Below are positions 6,417 to 13,644 of a DNA stretch of 15,225 nt, piece after piece. Each line of letters begins with the position of its first letter. Within the stretch, counting starts at the first letter, position 1. A model generated the notes under the pieces. It was not told the DNA's origin. It ran no database searches and saw nothing but the letters and a program-made list of their open reading frames with translations. Origin of the DNA: Cellulomonas sp. (lineage in GTDB: Bacteria > Actinomycetota > Actinomycetes > Actinomycetales > Cellulomonadaceae); NCBI GenBank assembly GCA_027451305.1, contig DAIDJQ010000175.1:1-15225 (forward strand). Reading direction: 5' to 3'. Position numbers and translations under genes: made by a program.

Positions 6417-7547
6417 ATGGCCACGATCGAGATGATCGGCGTCCGCAAGACCTTCGGCACCACCGTCGCCCTCGCCGACCTGCACCTGCGGGTGGAGTCC
6501 GGCGAGATGGTGTGCCTGCTCGGCCCGTCGGGCTGCGGCAAGACGACCGCGCTGCGGCTGCTCGCCGGCTTCGAGCAGCCCGAGACCGGGCGGATCCTGG
6601 TGGACGGCGAGGACGTCACCCGCGTCTCTCCCCGGCACCGCCGGTTCGGGATGGTGTTCCAGGACTACAGCCTGTTCCCCAACCTCACCGGCCGGCAGAA
6701 CATCGCCTTCGGGCTGAAGATCCGCCGCAAGGGCGCCGCCGAGACCGCCGCGACGGTGGAGCGGCTCCTGGCGGTGACCCGGTTGGAGAAGCACGCCGAC
6801 AAGTACCCGCACCAGATGTCCGGCGGCCAGCGCCAGCGCGTGGCGCTGGCCCGGGCGATCGCCACCGAGCCGCGGCTGCTGCTGCTCGACGAGCCGCTGT
6901 CCGCCCTGGACGCGCAGGTGCGCGAGCACCTGCGGGACGAGATCCGCCGGCTGCAGCGGGAGGTGGGCGTGACGACGGTGTTCGTCACGCACGACCAGCA
7001 CGAGGCGATGGCCGTCGCCGACCGGGTGGCGGTGATGCGCGACGGGGTGCTCGAGCAGATCGACCCGCCGCGGGTGCTGTACAGCCGGCCTGCGTCGGCG
7101 TTCGTCGCCGGGTTCGTCGGGACGGTGAACCGGCTGACCGCGCGGCGCGCGCCCGACGGCGGGTGGTCGGTGCTGGGTTCGCCGGTGGAGGTGGCGCGCG
7201 GGGCGGCGACGGCCGGGGCCGTCGGCTCGACGGCGGGCAGGGCCTCGGCCGCGGACCACGAGGACGACCAGGTCGACGACCTGCCGGCACCGCGCGCCGT
7301 GGTGCGGCCCGAGCAGCTGCAGGTGGAGCGTGGCGTGGCCGGCGCCGGTTCGACGCCGGCCGGGCCGCAGGTGGCACGGCTCGTGGCGCTGTCGTTCCTC
7401 GGGGCGTTCACCAGGGCGGTCGTCGAGCACCCGGTCGAGGGGCTGGTGACGGCCGACGTCCTGGGGACGGCTGCCGACGGGCTGCGTGTCGGCGACGCGG
7501 TGACCGTCGGGGTACGGCCGGGAGCGGGCGCCGTCGTCCTGCAGTGA
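6417..7547 (+). CDS. ABC transporter ATP-binding protein (PotA/FbpC-like)
   Basis: A 376-aa ATPase that drives import through the two upstream permeases. All nucleotide-binding motifs are intact: Walker A GPSGCGKTT (36-44), Q-loop Gln82 in VFQDYSLFPN, signature MSGGQRQR (134-141, Met replacing the usual Leu), Walker B LLLLDEP with catalytic Glu159, D-loop SALD (162-165) and switch His192 in VFVTHDQHEA. After residue about 240 comes a TOBE-type regulatory domain (VVRPEQLQVERG ... TVGVRPGAGAVVLQ). Between TOBE strands there is a low-complexity insert of about 30 residues, Ala/Gly-rich and then acidic (DHEDDQVDD near 258-266), longer than usual for the family. It closes the operon. Function as importer ATPase is certain; substrate is not. 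Confidence 0.92.
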   Translation: MATIEMIGVRKTFGTTVALADLHLRVESGEMVCLLGPSGCGKTTALRLLAGFEQPETGRILVDGEDVTRVSPRHRRFGMVFQDYSLFPNLTGRQNIAFGLKIRRKGAAETAATVERLLAVTRLEKHADKYPHQMSGGQRQRVALARAIATEPRLLLLDEPLSALDAQVREHLRDEIRRLQREVGVTTVFVTHDQHEAMAVADRVAVMRDGVLEQIDPPRVLYSRPASAFVAGFVGTVNRLTARRAPDGGWSVLGSPVEVARGAATAGAVGSTAGRASAADHEDDQVDDLPAPRAVVRPEQLQVERGVAGAGSTPAGPQVARLVALSFLGAFTRAVVEHPVEGLVTADVLGTAADGLRVGDAVTVGVRPGAGAVVLQ

Positions 7548-7650
7548 CGCCCGCCGGGGACCGTCGTCTGCCGACCCGCAGCAGGCGCCCGCGTCCGGCC
7601 GCCGCCCTCGCGCGCGGCTGAGCGGTCGGGTGCTCCGCCCCGGCCGCGCC

Positions 7651-7656
7651 TAGGGT
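7651..7656 (+). promoter_or_regulatory. -10 box of a leaderless promoter
   Basis: TAGGGT fits the actinobacterial TANNNT pattern and ends 6 nt before the ATG at 7663, so transcription would begin at or next to the start codon. No Shine-Dalgarno precedes the gene, which supports leaderless translation. No clear -35 is visible. Confidence 0.6.
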
Positions 7657-7662
7657 CGCGGG

Positions 7663-8097
7663 ATGGGACTGAGCCGTACGCAGCTGATGTTCGTCGCCCT
7701 GCACAAGCAGGTCTACCGGGCCACCGGCGGGCGGCTGCTGGGGCGGTTCGGGCACCTGGAGCAGGTGCTGCTCACGACCACCGGCCGCATCAGCGGACAG
7801 CTGCGCACCACCCCGCTGGCGGCGACGCCCGACGGCGACCGGCTGGTGCTGGTCGCCTCGAACAACGGTGGTGACGCGCACCCGGCGTGGTACCTCAACC
7901 TGGTGGCGAACCCGCAGGTCAGCGTGCAGCGAGGGGGGACGGTGGCCGCGATGACCGCGCGGACAGCCGAGGGGGTCGAGCGGGATCGGCTGTGGGACCT
8001 CGTCGTGCGGAACAACCCGGGCTACGCGCGGTACGCCGAGCGGACCACGCGGCGGATCCCGGTGGTGGTGTGCGAGCCGCCGACCGACGGTCGCTGA
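7663..8097 (+). CDS. Ddn-family deazaflavin (F420)-dependent nitroreductase-like protein
   Basis: A 144-aa protein of the split-barrel family typified by mycobacterial Ddn. Signature segments are LLTTTGRISGQLRTTPL (36-52), LVLVASNNGGDAHPAWYLNLVANPQVSVQ (61-89) and a C-terminal RRIPVVVCEP strand. Family members bind F420 (or flavin) and reduce quinones or nitro compounds; the physiological substrate of this one is unknown. The N-terminal helix MFVALHKQVYRATGG matches the membrane-proximal helix of Ddn homologues. The start is supported by the -10 box TAGGGT directly upstream. It lies 115 bp after the ABC operon and appears to be a separate transcription unit. No F420 biosynthesis gene is in the window, so cofactor choice is inference from the family. 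Confidence 0.88.
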   Translation: MGLSRTQLMFVALHKQVYRATGGRLLGRFGHLEQVLLTTTGRISGQLRTTPLAATPDGDRLVLVASNNGGDAHPAWYLNLVANPQVSVQRGGTVAAMTARTAEGVERDRLWDLVVRNNPGYARYAERTTRRIPVVVCEPPTDGR

Positions 8098-8133
8098 CCC
8101 CGCCGCGCACCCGGTTCACCGTCCGCGAACGGG

Positions 8134-8160
8134 CTGGCACTCTCCGGTGCCGAGTGCTAA
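8134..8160 (+). promoter_or_regulatory. CIRCE operator (HrcA binding site)
   Basis: CTGGCACTC - 9 nt - GAGTGCTAA. The right arm matches the CIRCE consensus perfectly, the left arm in 7 of 9 positions, and the 9-bp spacer is exact. A CTGGCA -35-like hexamer (8134-8139) and a weak TAATCC -10-like hexamer (8158-8163) overlap it with 18-bp spacing, so HrcA binding would block the promoter. It lies about 97 bp upstream of the hsp20 start codon. HrcA itself is not in this window. Confidence 0.85.
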
Positions 8161-8174
8161 TCCTGAGGTGTAGC

Positions 8175-8203
8175 CAACCGGTGGGTCACCCGCTCGCCGG
8201 TTG
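8175..8203 (+). other. Stem-loop in the hsp20 5' leader
   Basis: CAACCGG (8175-8181) pairs with CCGGTTG (8197-8203). The loop contains TCACC (8186-8190), complementary to the GGTGA of the hsp20 Shine-Dalgarno. A second small hairpin, CCCG-ACA-CGGG (8234-8244), touches the first bases of that site. The leader is therefore structured close to the ribosome-binding site, but a thermometer role is only a hypothesis. Confidence 0.4.
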
Positions 8204-8242
8204 CACGCACCGGGTCGCGGAAGGTCCGCGAACCCCGACACG

Positions 8243-8250
8243 GGAGGTGA
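8243..8250 (+). promoter_or_regulatory. Ribosome binding site of hsp20
   Basis: GGAGGTGA, a near-perfect anti-16S match, 6 nt before the ATG at 8257. It fixes the start and predicts high translation when accessible. Confidence 0.85.
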
Positions 8251-8256
8251 GCGCAC

Positions 8257-8682
8257 ATGGCTACGCGTTACGACCCCTTCCAGGAGATGGACCGTCTGCT
8301 CGGCCAGATGTTCGCATCGGAACGTGCTTCCGCCAGCATGCCGATGGACCTGTACCGCAGCGGTGACCACTACGTCCTGCACGTCGACCTGCCGGGCGCA
8401 GACCCGGGCAGCATCGACGTCAGCGTCGACGACCGCACCCTGACCGTCCGCGCACAGCGTTCCGCCCACACCGAGCAGGACGTGCAGTGGCTGGCCAAGG
8501 AGCGTCCGGTCGGCACCTACGCCCGGCAGCTGACCGTCGGCCGCGGGCTCGCGCTGGACAAGATCTCCGCGACCTACACGGACGGCGTGCTGACGCTGAC
8601 CATCCCGGTCTCCGAGGAGGCCAAGCCGCGCCGCATCGAGGTGCAGCACGGCGCCGTCGAGCCGACGACGATCACCGCCTAG
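8257..8682 (+). CDS. hsp20: Hsp20 / alpha-crystallin small heat-shock protein
   Basis: A 141-aa small heat-shock protein of usual length. These ATP-independent chaperones assemble into oligomers and hold unfolding proteins for later refolding. The N-terminal arm has DPFQEMDRLLGQMF (6-19). The alpha-crystallin domain (about 28-128) starts with MDLYRSGDHYVLHVDLPGADP and ends with the diagnostic A-X-X-X-X-GVL motif, ATYTDGVLTLTIP (105-117). The tail has the EEAKPRRIEV stretch common to this subgroup. The strong GGAGGTGA site fixes the start. Expression is probably controlled by HrcA through the CIRCE element upstream rather than by an HspR-type HAIR site, which I did not find. It stands alone and ends before a bidirectional hairpin. 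Confidence 0.95.
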   Translation: MATRYDPFQEMDRLLGQMFASERASASMPMDLYRSGDHYVLHVDLPGADPGSIDVSVDDRTLTVRAQRSAHTEQDVQWLAKERPVGTYARQLTVGRGLALDKISATYTDGVLTLTIPVSEEAKPRRIEVQHGAVEPTTITA

Positions 8683-8692
8683 GCGTCCCGGC

Positions 8693-8730
8693 CGACCGGC
8701 CGACCGGCTGACCGCCGACCGGCTGACCGC
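8693..8730 (+). repeat. 15-bp tandem repeat downstream of hsp20
   Basis: CGACCGGCTGACCGC is repeated exactly at 8701-8715 and 8716-8730, with a partial copy (CGACCGGC) at 8693-8700. It lies between the hsp20 stop and the terminator. Probably slippage-derived; no function evident. Confidence 0.75.
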
Positions 8731-8748
8731 AGGGCCGCCGCTCCGAGC

Positions 8749-8794
8749 GGCACGACGCCCCGGAACCCGTACGGGTCCGGGGCGTCGTCGTGCC
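8749..8794. terminator. Bidirectional hairpin terminator between hsp20 and the met operon
   Basis: CGACGCCCCGG (8753-8763) pairs with CCGGGGCGTCG (8777-8787). One bulged A (8764) separates this from an inner ACCCGT/ACGGGT pairing, and outer GGCAC/GTGCC bases extend the stem past a 3-nt bulge. It sits exactly between convergent genes (hsp20 stop 8682, lyase stop 8811). The symmetry suits termination from both sides, although U-tracts are weak, as usual in high-GC actinobacteria. Confidence 0.75.
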
Positions 8795-8810
8795 CGGTGC
8801 GCGGCTCTGC

Positions 8811-10085
8811 TCAGCCACGCACCGGGAGCGCGGTCGCGATGCGGTCCACCGCCTCGCTCAGCAGGGCCGGCGAGGTGCCGAGGTTCAGCCGGGCGAACCC
8901 GGTGCCCTCGGCTCCGAAGGCCGGTCCGGTCACGGTCGCCACGCGGGCGTGCTCGAGCAGGTACGCGGCAGGGTCGGTGCCGGCCGGCACGGCGTCGCGG
9001 AGGTCGAGCCACGCCAGGTAGGTCCCGTCGCCGGGTGTCCAGCGGACGGACGGCAGGCGGGTCGCGAGCAGCGAGCCGAGCAGCCGCACGTTCTCGCCCA
9101 GGGCGTCGAGCAGCCCGTCGAGCCAGGGACCGCCTGCGCGGAACGCCGCCTGGTGCGCGATCGAGGCGACGTGGCTGATGCCGTCGGTGACGGGGGAGGC
9201 GAGGCGGGCCAGGTCCGCCACGGCGTCCGGTCCGGGCACGGCGAGCGCCGCCTTGAACCCTGCCAGGTTGAACGCCTTCGAGGCGGAGTGCAGGGCGATG
9301 GCGTCCGGGATCACCGTGGTGGTGGGGACGAAGGCCGGCCGGGTCCCGTCGGCCCGAGTCGGCAGGATCGCCGCGTGGATCTCGTCGGCCACCACCCGGA
9401 CGCCGTAGGAGCGGGCCAGGTCTCCGGCGGCTCGCAGCTCGTCTGCCGTGTGCAGCACCCCCGTCGGGTTGTGCGGCTGGCACAGCAGCAGCACCGCCGC
9501 GCGGCCGTCGCGGCGGGCCTCGGCCAGCGCCCGGTCCAGGGTCGCAGGGTCCAGGCGGCCGCCGGCGGTGAGCGGTGCCGCGACCACCCGCCGGTCGGCG
9601 TGCTCGAGGTGGTGCCGGAACGGCGGGTACACCGGCGGTGTGATCACCACGGCGTCGCCCGGGGCGGTGAACAGCCGCACCGCCTCGACCACGCCGCGCA
9701 TCACGTCCGGGACCGTGCGGGTGACGGCCGGGTCGACCGCCCAGCCGAACCGCTCCGCCGCGAACCCCGCGAACGCCTCCGCGTAGGCCTGGCCGTGCTC
9801 GTACCCCGTGTCGCCGGACCGCACCGCCTGGTCGACGGCGTCCGCGACCGCACGCGGCGGCACCACGTCCATCTCCGCGACGAACATCGGCAGCACGTCC
9901 TGGCCGTAGGCCCGCCACTTCTCGCTGGTGCGGGCCGCCAGCACGTCCAGCGGCACGTCGAACGGGCCGCCGTCGGCGACCGGGGAGGCGTCACCGCCCG
10001 TGTGCGGCGCACGCAACCGGTCCCGGTCGCGCCTGCGCTCCTCGGGCTCCGGCGCGCGCGTCGGACAGTCGGTCTCCACGGTCAC
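8811..10085 (-). CDS. patB: PatB/MalY-type PLP-dependent C-S lyase (putative cystathionine beta-lyase)
   Basis: A 424-residue fold-type I aminotransferase-like enzyme. The MalY/PatB pattern is clear: PFDVPLDVLAARTSEKWRAY (41-60), VLPMFVAEMDV (64-74), TPPVYPPF (149-156), QPHNPTGV (203-210), the PLP-contacting Asp234 in VADEIHA, and the Schiff-base lysine Lys270 in HSASKAFNLAG. Such enzymes cleave cystathionine to homocysteine, pyruvate and ammonia, or act on other S-conjugates. The GTG at 10085 lies 8 bp after the metE stop; a second in-frame GTG is two codons on. No Shine-Dalgarno is visible, so coupling to metE is likely. The roughly 40 residues before the conserved start are Arg/Glu-rich and may be an extension or mean the true start is internal. 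Position in the metF-metE operon supports homocysteine supply for MetE. Confidence 0.88.
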   Translation of the reverse strand: MTVETDCPTRAPEPEERRRDRDRLRAPHTGGDASPVADGGPFDVPLDVLAARTSEKWRAYGQDVLPMFVAEMDVVPPRAVADAVDQAVRSGDTGYEHGQAYAEAFAGFAAERFGWAVDPAVTRTVPDVMRGVVEAVRLFTAPGDAVVITPPVYPPFRHHLEHADRRVVAAPLTAGGRLDPATLDRALAEARRDGRAAVLLLCQPHNPTGVLHTADELRAAGDLARSYGVRVVADEIHAAILPTRADGTRPAFVPTTTVIPDAIALHSASKAFNLAGFKAALAVPGPDAVADLARLASPVTDGISHVASIAHQAAFRAGGPWLDGLLDALGENVRLLGSLLATRLPSVRWTPGDGTYLAWLDLRDAVPAGTDPAAYLLEHARVATVTGPAFGAEGTGFARLNLGTSPALLSEAVDRIATALPVRG

Positions 10086-10093
10086 CGGCGGGC

Positions 10094-12415
10094 TCAGAGC
10101 GTCGCGCGCACGGTGCGCGTCGCCGCGAGGATGTGCTCGAGCGAGGGGTTGACCTCGTCGTACCGGCGGGTCTTCAGGCCGCAGTCGGGGTTGACCCACA
10201 GCTGGCCCGGGTCGATGGCGTGCACGGCCTCGGACAGCAGCTCGGTGACCTCCGCCTCGCTCGGCACGCGCGGCGAGTGGATGTCGTACACGCCGGGGCC
10301 GATGCCCCGCGGGTAGCCGGCCGCGGCGATGTCGGTCAGGATCTCCATCTTCGAGCGGGCCGCCTCGATGCTGGTCACGTCCGCGTCCAGCCCGTCGATG
10401 GCCCCGAAGATCTGGCCGAACTCCGAGTAGCACAGGTGGGTGTGGATCTGGGTGTCCGGACGCACGCCGGAGGTGGCCAGCCGGAAGGACCGGACCGACC
10501 AGTCGAGGTAGGCGGCGTGGTCCTTCTCGCGCAGCGGGAGCAGCTCGCGCAGCGCGGGCTCGTCCACCTGCACGATCGCGATGCCGGCGGCCTCGAGGTC
10601 GGCGATCTCGTCGCGCAGCGCGAGGGCCACCTGGTTGGCGGTGTCCGCCAGCGGCTGGTCGTCGCGGACGAACGACCAGGCCAGGATCGTCACCGGCCCG
10701 GTGAGCATGCCCTTGACCGGCTTGTCGGTCAGCGACTGCGTGTACGCGGTCCACGGCACGGTGATCGGCGCCGGCCGGGACACGTCGCCCCACAGGATCG
10801 ACGGGCGCGTGCAGCGCGAGCCGTACGACTGCACCCAGCCGTTCGCCGTCACCGTGAACCCGTCGAGGTGCTCGGCGAAGTACTGCACCATGTCGTTGCG
10901 CTCGGGCTCGCCGTGCACCAGCACGTCCAGGCCGATCCGCTCCTGGAGCTCGACGACGCGGCCGATCTCGGCGCGCATCTCGTCCTCGTACTGCGCAGCC
11001 GTGATGTGCCCGGCACCGAACGCCGCACGGGCGGCCCGGATCTCCGGGGTCTGGGGGAACGAGCCGATGGTCGTCGTCGGCAGCGCCGGCAGGTGCAGCC
11101 GCTCGTCCTGGGCGGCGCGACGCTCGTCGAACGAGCCGCGGTGGAACTGCTCGTCGGTCAGCTGCGCCACCCGCTCGCGTACCTCCGGACGGACCACACC
11201 GGCGGCCGTGGCACGGGCCGCGCGCGCGTCCGCGGCGGCACGCAGCGCGTCGTGGATCGCCTCGCGGCCCTCGGTCAGGCCCTCGGCCAGCGTGACCACC
11301 TCGGCCACCTTCTGGTCGGCGAAGGCCAGCCAGGACGCGAGCGTCGGGTCGAGGTTCGGCTCGTCGGCGACGTCGTGAGGCACGTGGAACAGGGAGGTCG
11401 AGGTGCCGACCGCCACCGCCGCGGCACCGAGCGTCTCCAGCTGCTCGAGCTTCGAGAGGGCGGCGTCCAGGTCGGCACGCCAGATGTTGTGGCCGTCGAC
11501 CACGCCGCCGACCAGGGTCTTCACCTCGAGCCCGGGGACGGCGCCGGTCGGCAGGCCGCCACGGACCAGGTCGAGGGCGATGCCGTCGATCGCCGTGCGG
11601 GCCAGCACCGGCAGGGCGGCACCGAGGTCGCCGTACGGCGCCGCGACCAGCAGCGCGGGCCGGTCGGCGGCGTCGCCGAGCACCCGGTACGCCTCCTCGG
11701 CGGCTGCGAGCAGCCGCTCGGTGGGCACCCCCGTCGACTCGGACACCAGAGCCGGCTCGTCCAGCTGCACCCACGTCGCGCCGGCCGCGTGCAGCGCCGC
11801 CAGCAGCTGCACGTACACCGGCAGCACGTCGGCGAGCCGGTCGATCGGCGCGAAGCCCTCCGGGGCGTCCTCCGTCGGCTTGGCCAGCGCGAGGAACGTG
11901 ACGGGCCCGACGAGCACCGGACGGGTCAGCACACCGTCTGCCAGGGCCTCCGCGAACTCCTGCACGGGCCGGTCGCCGGACAGCCGGAACCGGGTGTCAG
12001 GCCCGATCTCCGGGACCAGGTAGTGGTAGTTCGAGTCGAACCACTTGGTCATCTCGAGCGGCAGGTCGTCGCCACGGCCGCGAGCCACCGTCGAGTAGCC
12101 GGCCAGGTCGAGGCGCCCGTCGGCGTCCTGCAGGTCGGCGAACCGCGCGGGGACCGCGCCGAGCACCACCGCGGCGTCGAGGACGTGGTCGTAGAACGAG
12201 AAGGCGCTGGGGATGGCTGGCACGTCGGTCCGCAGGCCGAGCTCCGCCAGGCGGGTGCCGGTGCGTCGGCGCAGGTCGGTGGCGACCTGCTCGAGCTCCG
12301 CGGCGGTGGACCGACCGGCCCAGAACGACTCGAGCGCCTTCTTCAGCTCCCGGTGCGGGCCGATCCGGGGGTAGCCGAGGATCGTGCCGGTGGGGAAGGC
12401 GGTGCGCTGCGTCAT
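10094..12415 (-). CDS. metE: Cobalamin-independent methionine synthase
   Basis: A 773-aa MetE of normal two-barrel size that transfers the methyl group of 5-methyl-THF-polyglutamate to homocysteine without B12. The N-terminal barrel starts [19 protein letters not shown] (14-32). The C-terminal catalytic barrel has [14 protein letters not shown] (447-460), the [13 protein letters not shown] loop (501-513) and the zinc ligands His660 and Cys662 ([10 protein letters not shown]), Glu684 and Cys745 ([10 protein letters not shown]); their spacing equals that of E. coli MetE with a constant shift of 19. The ATG at 12415 overlaps the metF stop (ATGA) and has GAGGA at 12427-12423, 7 nt upstream. It is the middle gene of metF-metE-patB, under the SAM riboswitch in front of metF. 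Confidence 0.97.
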   Translation of the reverse strand: MTQRTAFPTGTILGYPRIGPHRELKKALESFWAGRSTAAELEQVATDLRRRTGTRLAELGLRTDVPAIPSAFSFYDHVLDAAVVLGAVPARFADLQDADGRLDLAGYSTVARGRGDDLPLEMTKWFDSNYHYLVPEIGPDTRFRLSGDRPVQEFAEALADGVLTRPVLVGPVTFLALAKPTEDAPEGFAPIDRLADVLPVYVQLLAALHAAGATWVQLDEPALVSESTGVPTERLLAAAEEAYRVLGDAADRPALLVAAPYGDLGAALPVLARTAIDGIALDLVRGGLPTGAVPGLEVKTLVGGVVDGHNIWRADLDAALSKLEQLETLGAAAVAVGTSTSLFHVPHDVADEPNLDPTLASWLAFADQKVAEVVTLAEGLTEGREAIHDALRAAADARAARATAAGVVRPEVRERVAQLTDEQFHRGSFDERRAAQDERLHLPALPTTTIGSFPQTPEIRAARAAFGAGHITAAQYEDEMRAEIGRVVELQERIGLDVLVHGEPERNDMVQYFAEHLDGFTVTANGWVQSYGSRCTRPSILWGDVSRPAPITVPWTAYTQSLTDKPVKGMLTGPVTILAWSFVRDDQPLADTANQVALALRDEIADLEAAGIAIVQVDEPALRELLPLREKDHAAYLDWSVRSFRLATSGVRPDTQIHTHLCYSEFGQIFGAIDGLDADVTSIEAARSKMEILTDIAAAGYPRGIGPGVYDIHSPRVPSEAEVTELLSEAVHAIDPGQLWVNPDCGLKTRRYDEVNPSLEHILAATRTVRATL

Positions 12416-13476
12416 GCGTCTGTCCTCGCGGTGGTGGTGGCGGTGGGGCGGCCGACGAGGTCGGCCCCTTCCAGCAGGTCGAGTGCGGCCTCGTGCTTGT
12501 TGAACGTGTAGAGGTGGACGCCCGGTGCCCCGCCGTCGAGGACCCGGTTGACCAGGTCGACGCCGAACCGGGTGCCGCGACGGCGGCGCTCGGCCTCGTC
12601 GTCGGCCGCGTCCAGCAGTGCGAGCAGGTCGGGCGGGACCGGGACGCCGGTCAGCTCCTGCGTGCGCAGCAGCCGGGCGGGGTCGGTGGCCGGGATGATG
12701 CCCGGCACGATCGGGATGACCACGCCGGCCCGACGAGCCTCACCGACCAGCTCCAGGTAGGAGTTGGCGTCGTAGAACACCTGCGTGATGGCGAAGTCGG
12801 CACCGGCCCGCTGCTTGGCCAGCAGCGCCTGGATGTCCTGCTCGCGCGAGCTGCCGGTGACGCGGTTGCCGCGAGGGAAGGCCGCCACGGCGATCGACAG
12901 CGGCTTCACCCGTGCGCGGACGGCCTGTGCCGGGCTCTGCTCGCAGCGCTCCTGCTCGATCTCGCGCAGCAGCTCCACCAGGGCGCTCGCGGTGGTCAGG
13001 CCGTGCGGGTGCGGGTGCCAGCCGGCCTCTCCCTCGGGCGGGTCGCCGCGCAGGGCGAGGAACGAGCGGACGCCCTCGTCGAGGAACTCCCGCACGATCG
13101 TCGAGATCTCCTCGCGGGAGGCGCCGACGCAGGTCAGGTGCGCGATCGGCGTCAGCGTCGTCTCGCGCAGCATGCGGCTGACCAGTGCTCGGCTGGTGAC
13201 GCGCGTGCGTCCCGACGAGCCGTAGGTGACCGACACGAAGTCGGGGCGCACCGCCTCCAGGTGGCGGATCGTGTCCCAGAGCTTGGGGGCTGCGTCGGGG
13301 TTGCGCGGCGGGAACAGCTCGAAGGAGATCGTGGGCCGATCCACCGGCGCGGGACGGGTGCGGACACGGGCGGGGGACGTCTCGCGGCTGCCGGCCGGCG
13401 CGGTCGGCAGCGCCTCGGCCAGCGGTGCGCGACGGTCGGCGTCGCGGTCGGGGGCGGTCACCGGGGCGTCGGTCAT
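12412..13476 (-). CDS. metF: 5,10-methylenetetrahydrofolate reductase
   Basis: A 354-residue FAD enzyme reducing 5,10-methylene-THF to 5-methyl-THF, the methyl donor for MetE. Family motifs are [13 protein letters not shown] (48-60, with Glu53 at the catalytic position), VSVTYGSSG (81-89), IAHLTCVG (111-118), FLALRGDPP (139-147, Asp145 contacting FAD), ITQVFYD (230-236) and PIVPGIIP (255-262). The assumed ATG at 13476 has no Shine-Dalgarno of its own but overlaps the stop of a 20-codon leader ORF (ATGA), so coupled initiation is likely. It gives an extension of about 45 residues before the conserved region; GTG at 13344 (Val45) would give a typical-length start but also lacks a ribosome-binding site. 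It is first in the operon, overlapping metE by 4 bp. Confidence 0.95.
   Translation of the reverse strand: MTDAPVTAPDRDADRRAPLAEALPTAPAGSRETSPARVRTRPAPVDRPTISFELFPPRNPDAAPKLWDTIRHLEAVRPDFVSVTYGSSGRTRVTSRALVSRMLRETTLTPIAHLTCVGASREEISTIVREFLDEGVRSFLALRGDPPEGEAGWHPHPHGLTTASALVELLREIEQERCEQSPAQAVRARVKPLSIAVAAFPRGNRVTGSSREQDIQALLAKQRAGADFAITQVFYDANSYLELVGEARRAGVVIPIVPGIIPATDPARLLRTQELTGVPVPPDLLALLDAADDEAERRRRGTRFGVDLVNRVLDGGAPGVHLYTFNKHEAALDLLEGADLVGRPTATTTARTDA
12423..12427 (-). promoter_or_regulatory. Ribosome binding site of metE
   Basis: GAGGA on the minus strand inside the last metF codons, 7 nt before the metE ATG at 12415. It confirms the start at the ATGA overlap. Confidence 0.7.
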
Positions 13477-13535
13477 CGTCGGCACGGCGTGCTGCCGGAG
13501 CCGGTCCCGGGTGCACGGGCGGCAGGTGCGGACAT
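13473..13535 (-). CDS. 20-codon leader ORF coupled to metF
   Basis: ATG at 13535-13533 opens a 20-codon frame, Ala/Gly/Pro/Ser-rich and ending Thr-Pro-Cys-Arg-Arg, with stop TGA at 13475-13473. The stop overlaps the metF ATG as ATGA. A GGAG Shine-Dalgarno (13544-13541) lies 5 nt before its ATG. That site is inside the 3' strand of the riboswitch closing helix, so ligand binding should hide it. It is not in frame with metF and so cannot be an N-terminal extension of MetF. I recognise no homologue; the role as a translated leader that hands ribosomes to metF is inferred from geometry alone. Confidence 0.5.
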   Translation of the reverse strand: MSAPAARAPGTGSGSTPCRR

Positions 13536-13538
13536 GGT

Positions 13539-13640
13539 CACTCCATCGCTCCCGGCGGAAGCACCCACACCCTCCATCGGCTGGAGGGGGGTTGCTGCGG
13601 CGTCGACGAACCGGGTCTCTCGGCCGCTCTGGATGGTGCG
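13539..13640 (-). ncRNA. SAM riboswitch (S-box, SAM-I/SAM-IV clan) controlling metF-metE-patB
   Basis: On the minus strand the conserved S-box core is visible. AGAG (13630-13627) is followed by GCGGC/GCCGC forming P2, then GCAGCAACC (13599-13591 and neighbours). P3 is a strong CCCTCCA-GCCGA-TGGAGGG hairpin, followed by GGTGCTTCC and the P4 hairpin GCTTCC-GCC-GGGAGC. Closing helix P1 pairs CCATC (13636-13632) with GATGG (13547-13543); beyond one A-A mismatch it can continue to 13640/13539. AGAGYGG, GCAACC and GGTGC in this order are diagnostic of SAM aptamers. The exact subclass is uncertain. Genes downstream make methionine, the precursor of SAM, as expected. No intrinsic terminator follows; the 3' side of P1 overlaps a Shine-Dalgarno, so control is probably translational. 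Confidence 0.85.
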
Positions 13641-13644
13641 GTGG

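Noticed and set aside
5376..7430. Very long minus-strand frame across permease 2 and the ATPase
   Set aside because: Antisense shadow with compositional repeats (His/Gln/Arg), while the plus strand shows EAA loops and all ATPase motifs.
8790..10316. Plus-strand frame of 508 codons opposite the C-S lyase
   Set aside because: Shadow frame; the minus strand carries the full PLP-enzyme motif set.
10086..11774. Upstream in-frame extension of the C-S lyase into metE
   Set aside because: The extension is an alternative frame of metE and would bury most of that gene; the GTG just after the metE stop is the sensible start.
10133..12511. Plus-strand frame of 792 codons opposite metE
   Set aside because: Shadow; MetE zinc-ligand spacing on the minus strand is exactly as in E. 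coli.
13550..13640. TPP or cobalamin riboswitch instead of SAM in the metF leader
   Set aside because: A GGCCGAGA string vaguely recalls the TPP CUGAGA, but the order AGAG-CGG, GCAGCAACC, P3 hairpin and GGTGC is that of S-box RNAs; no B12-box is present.
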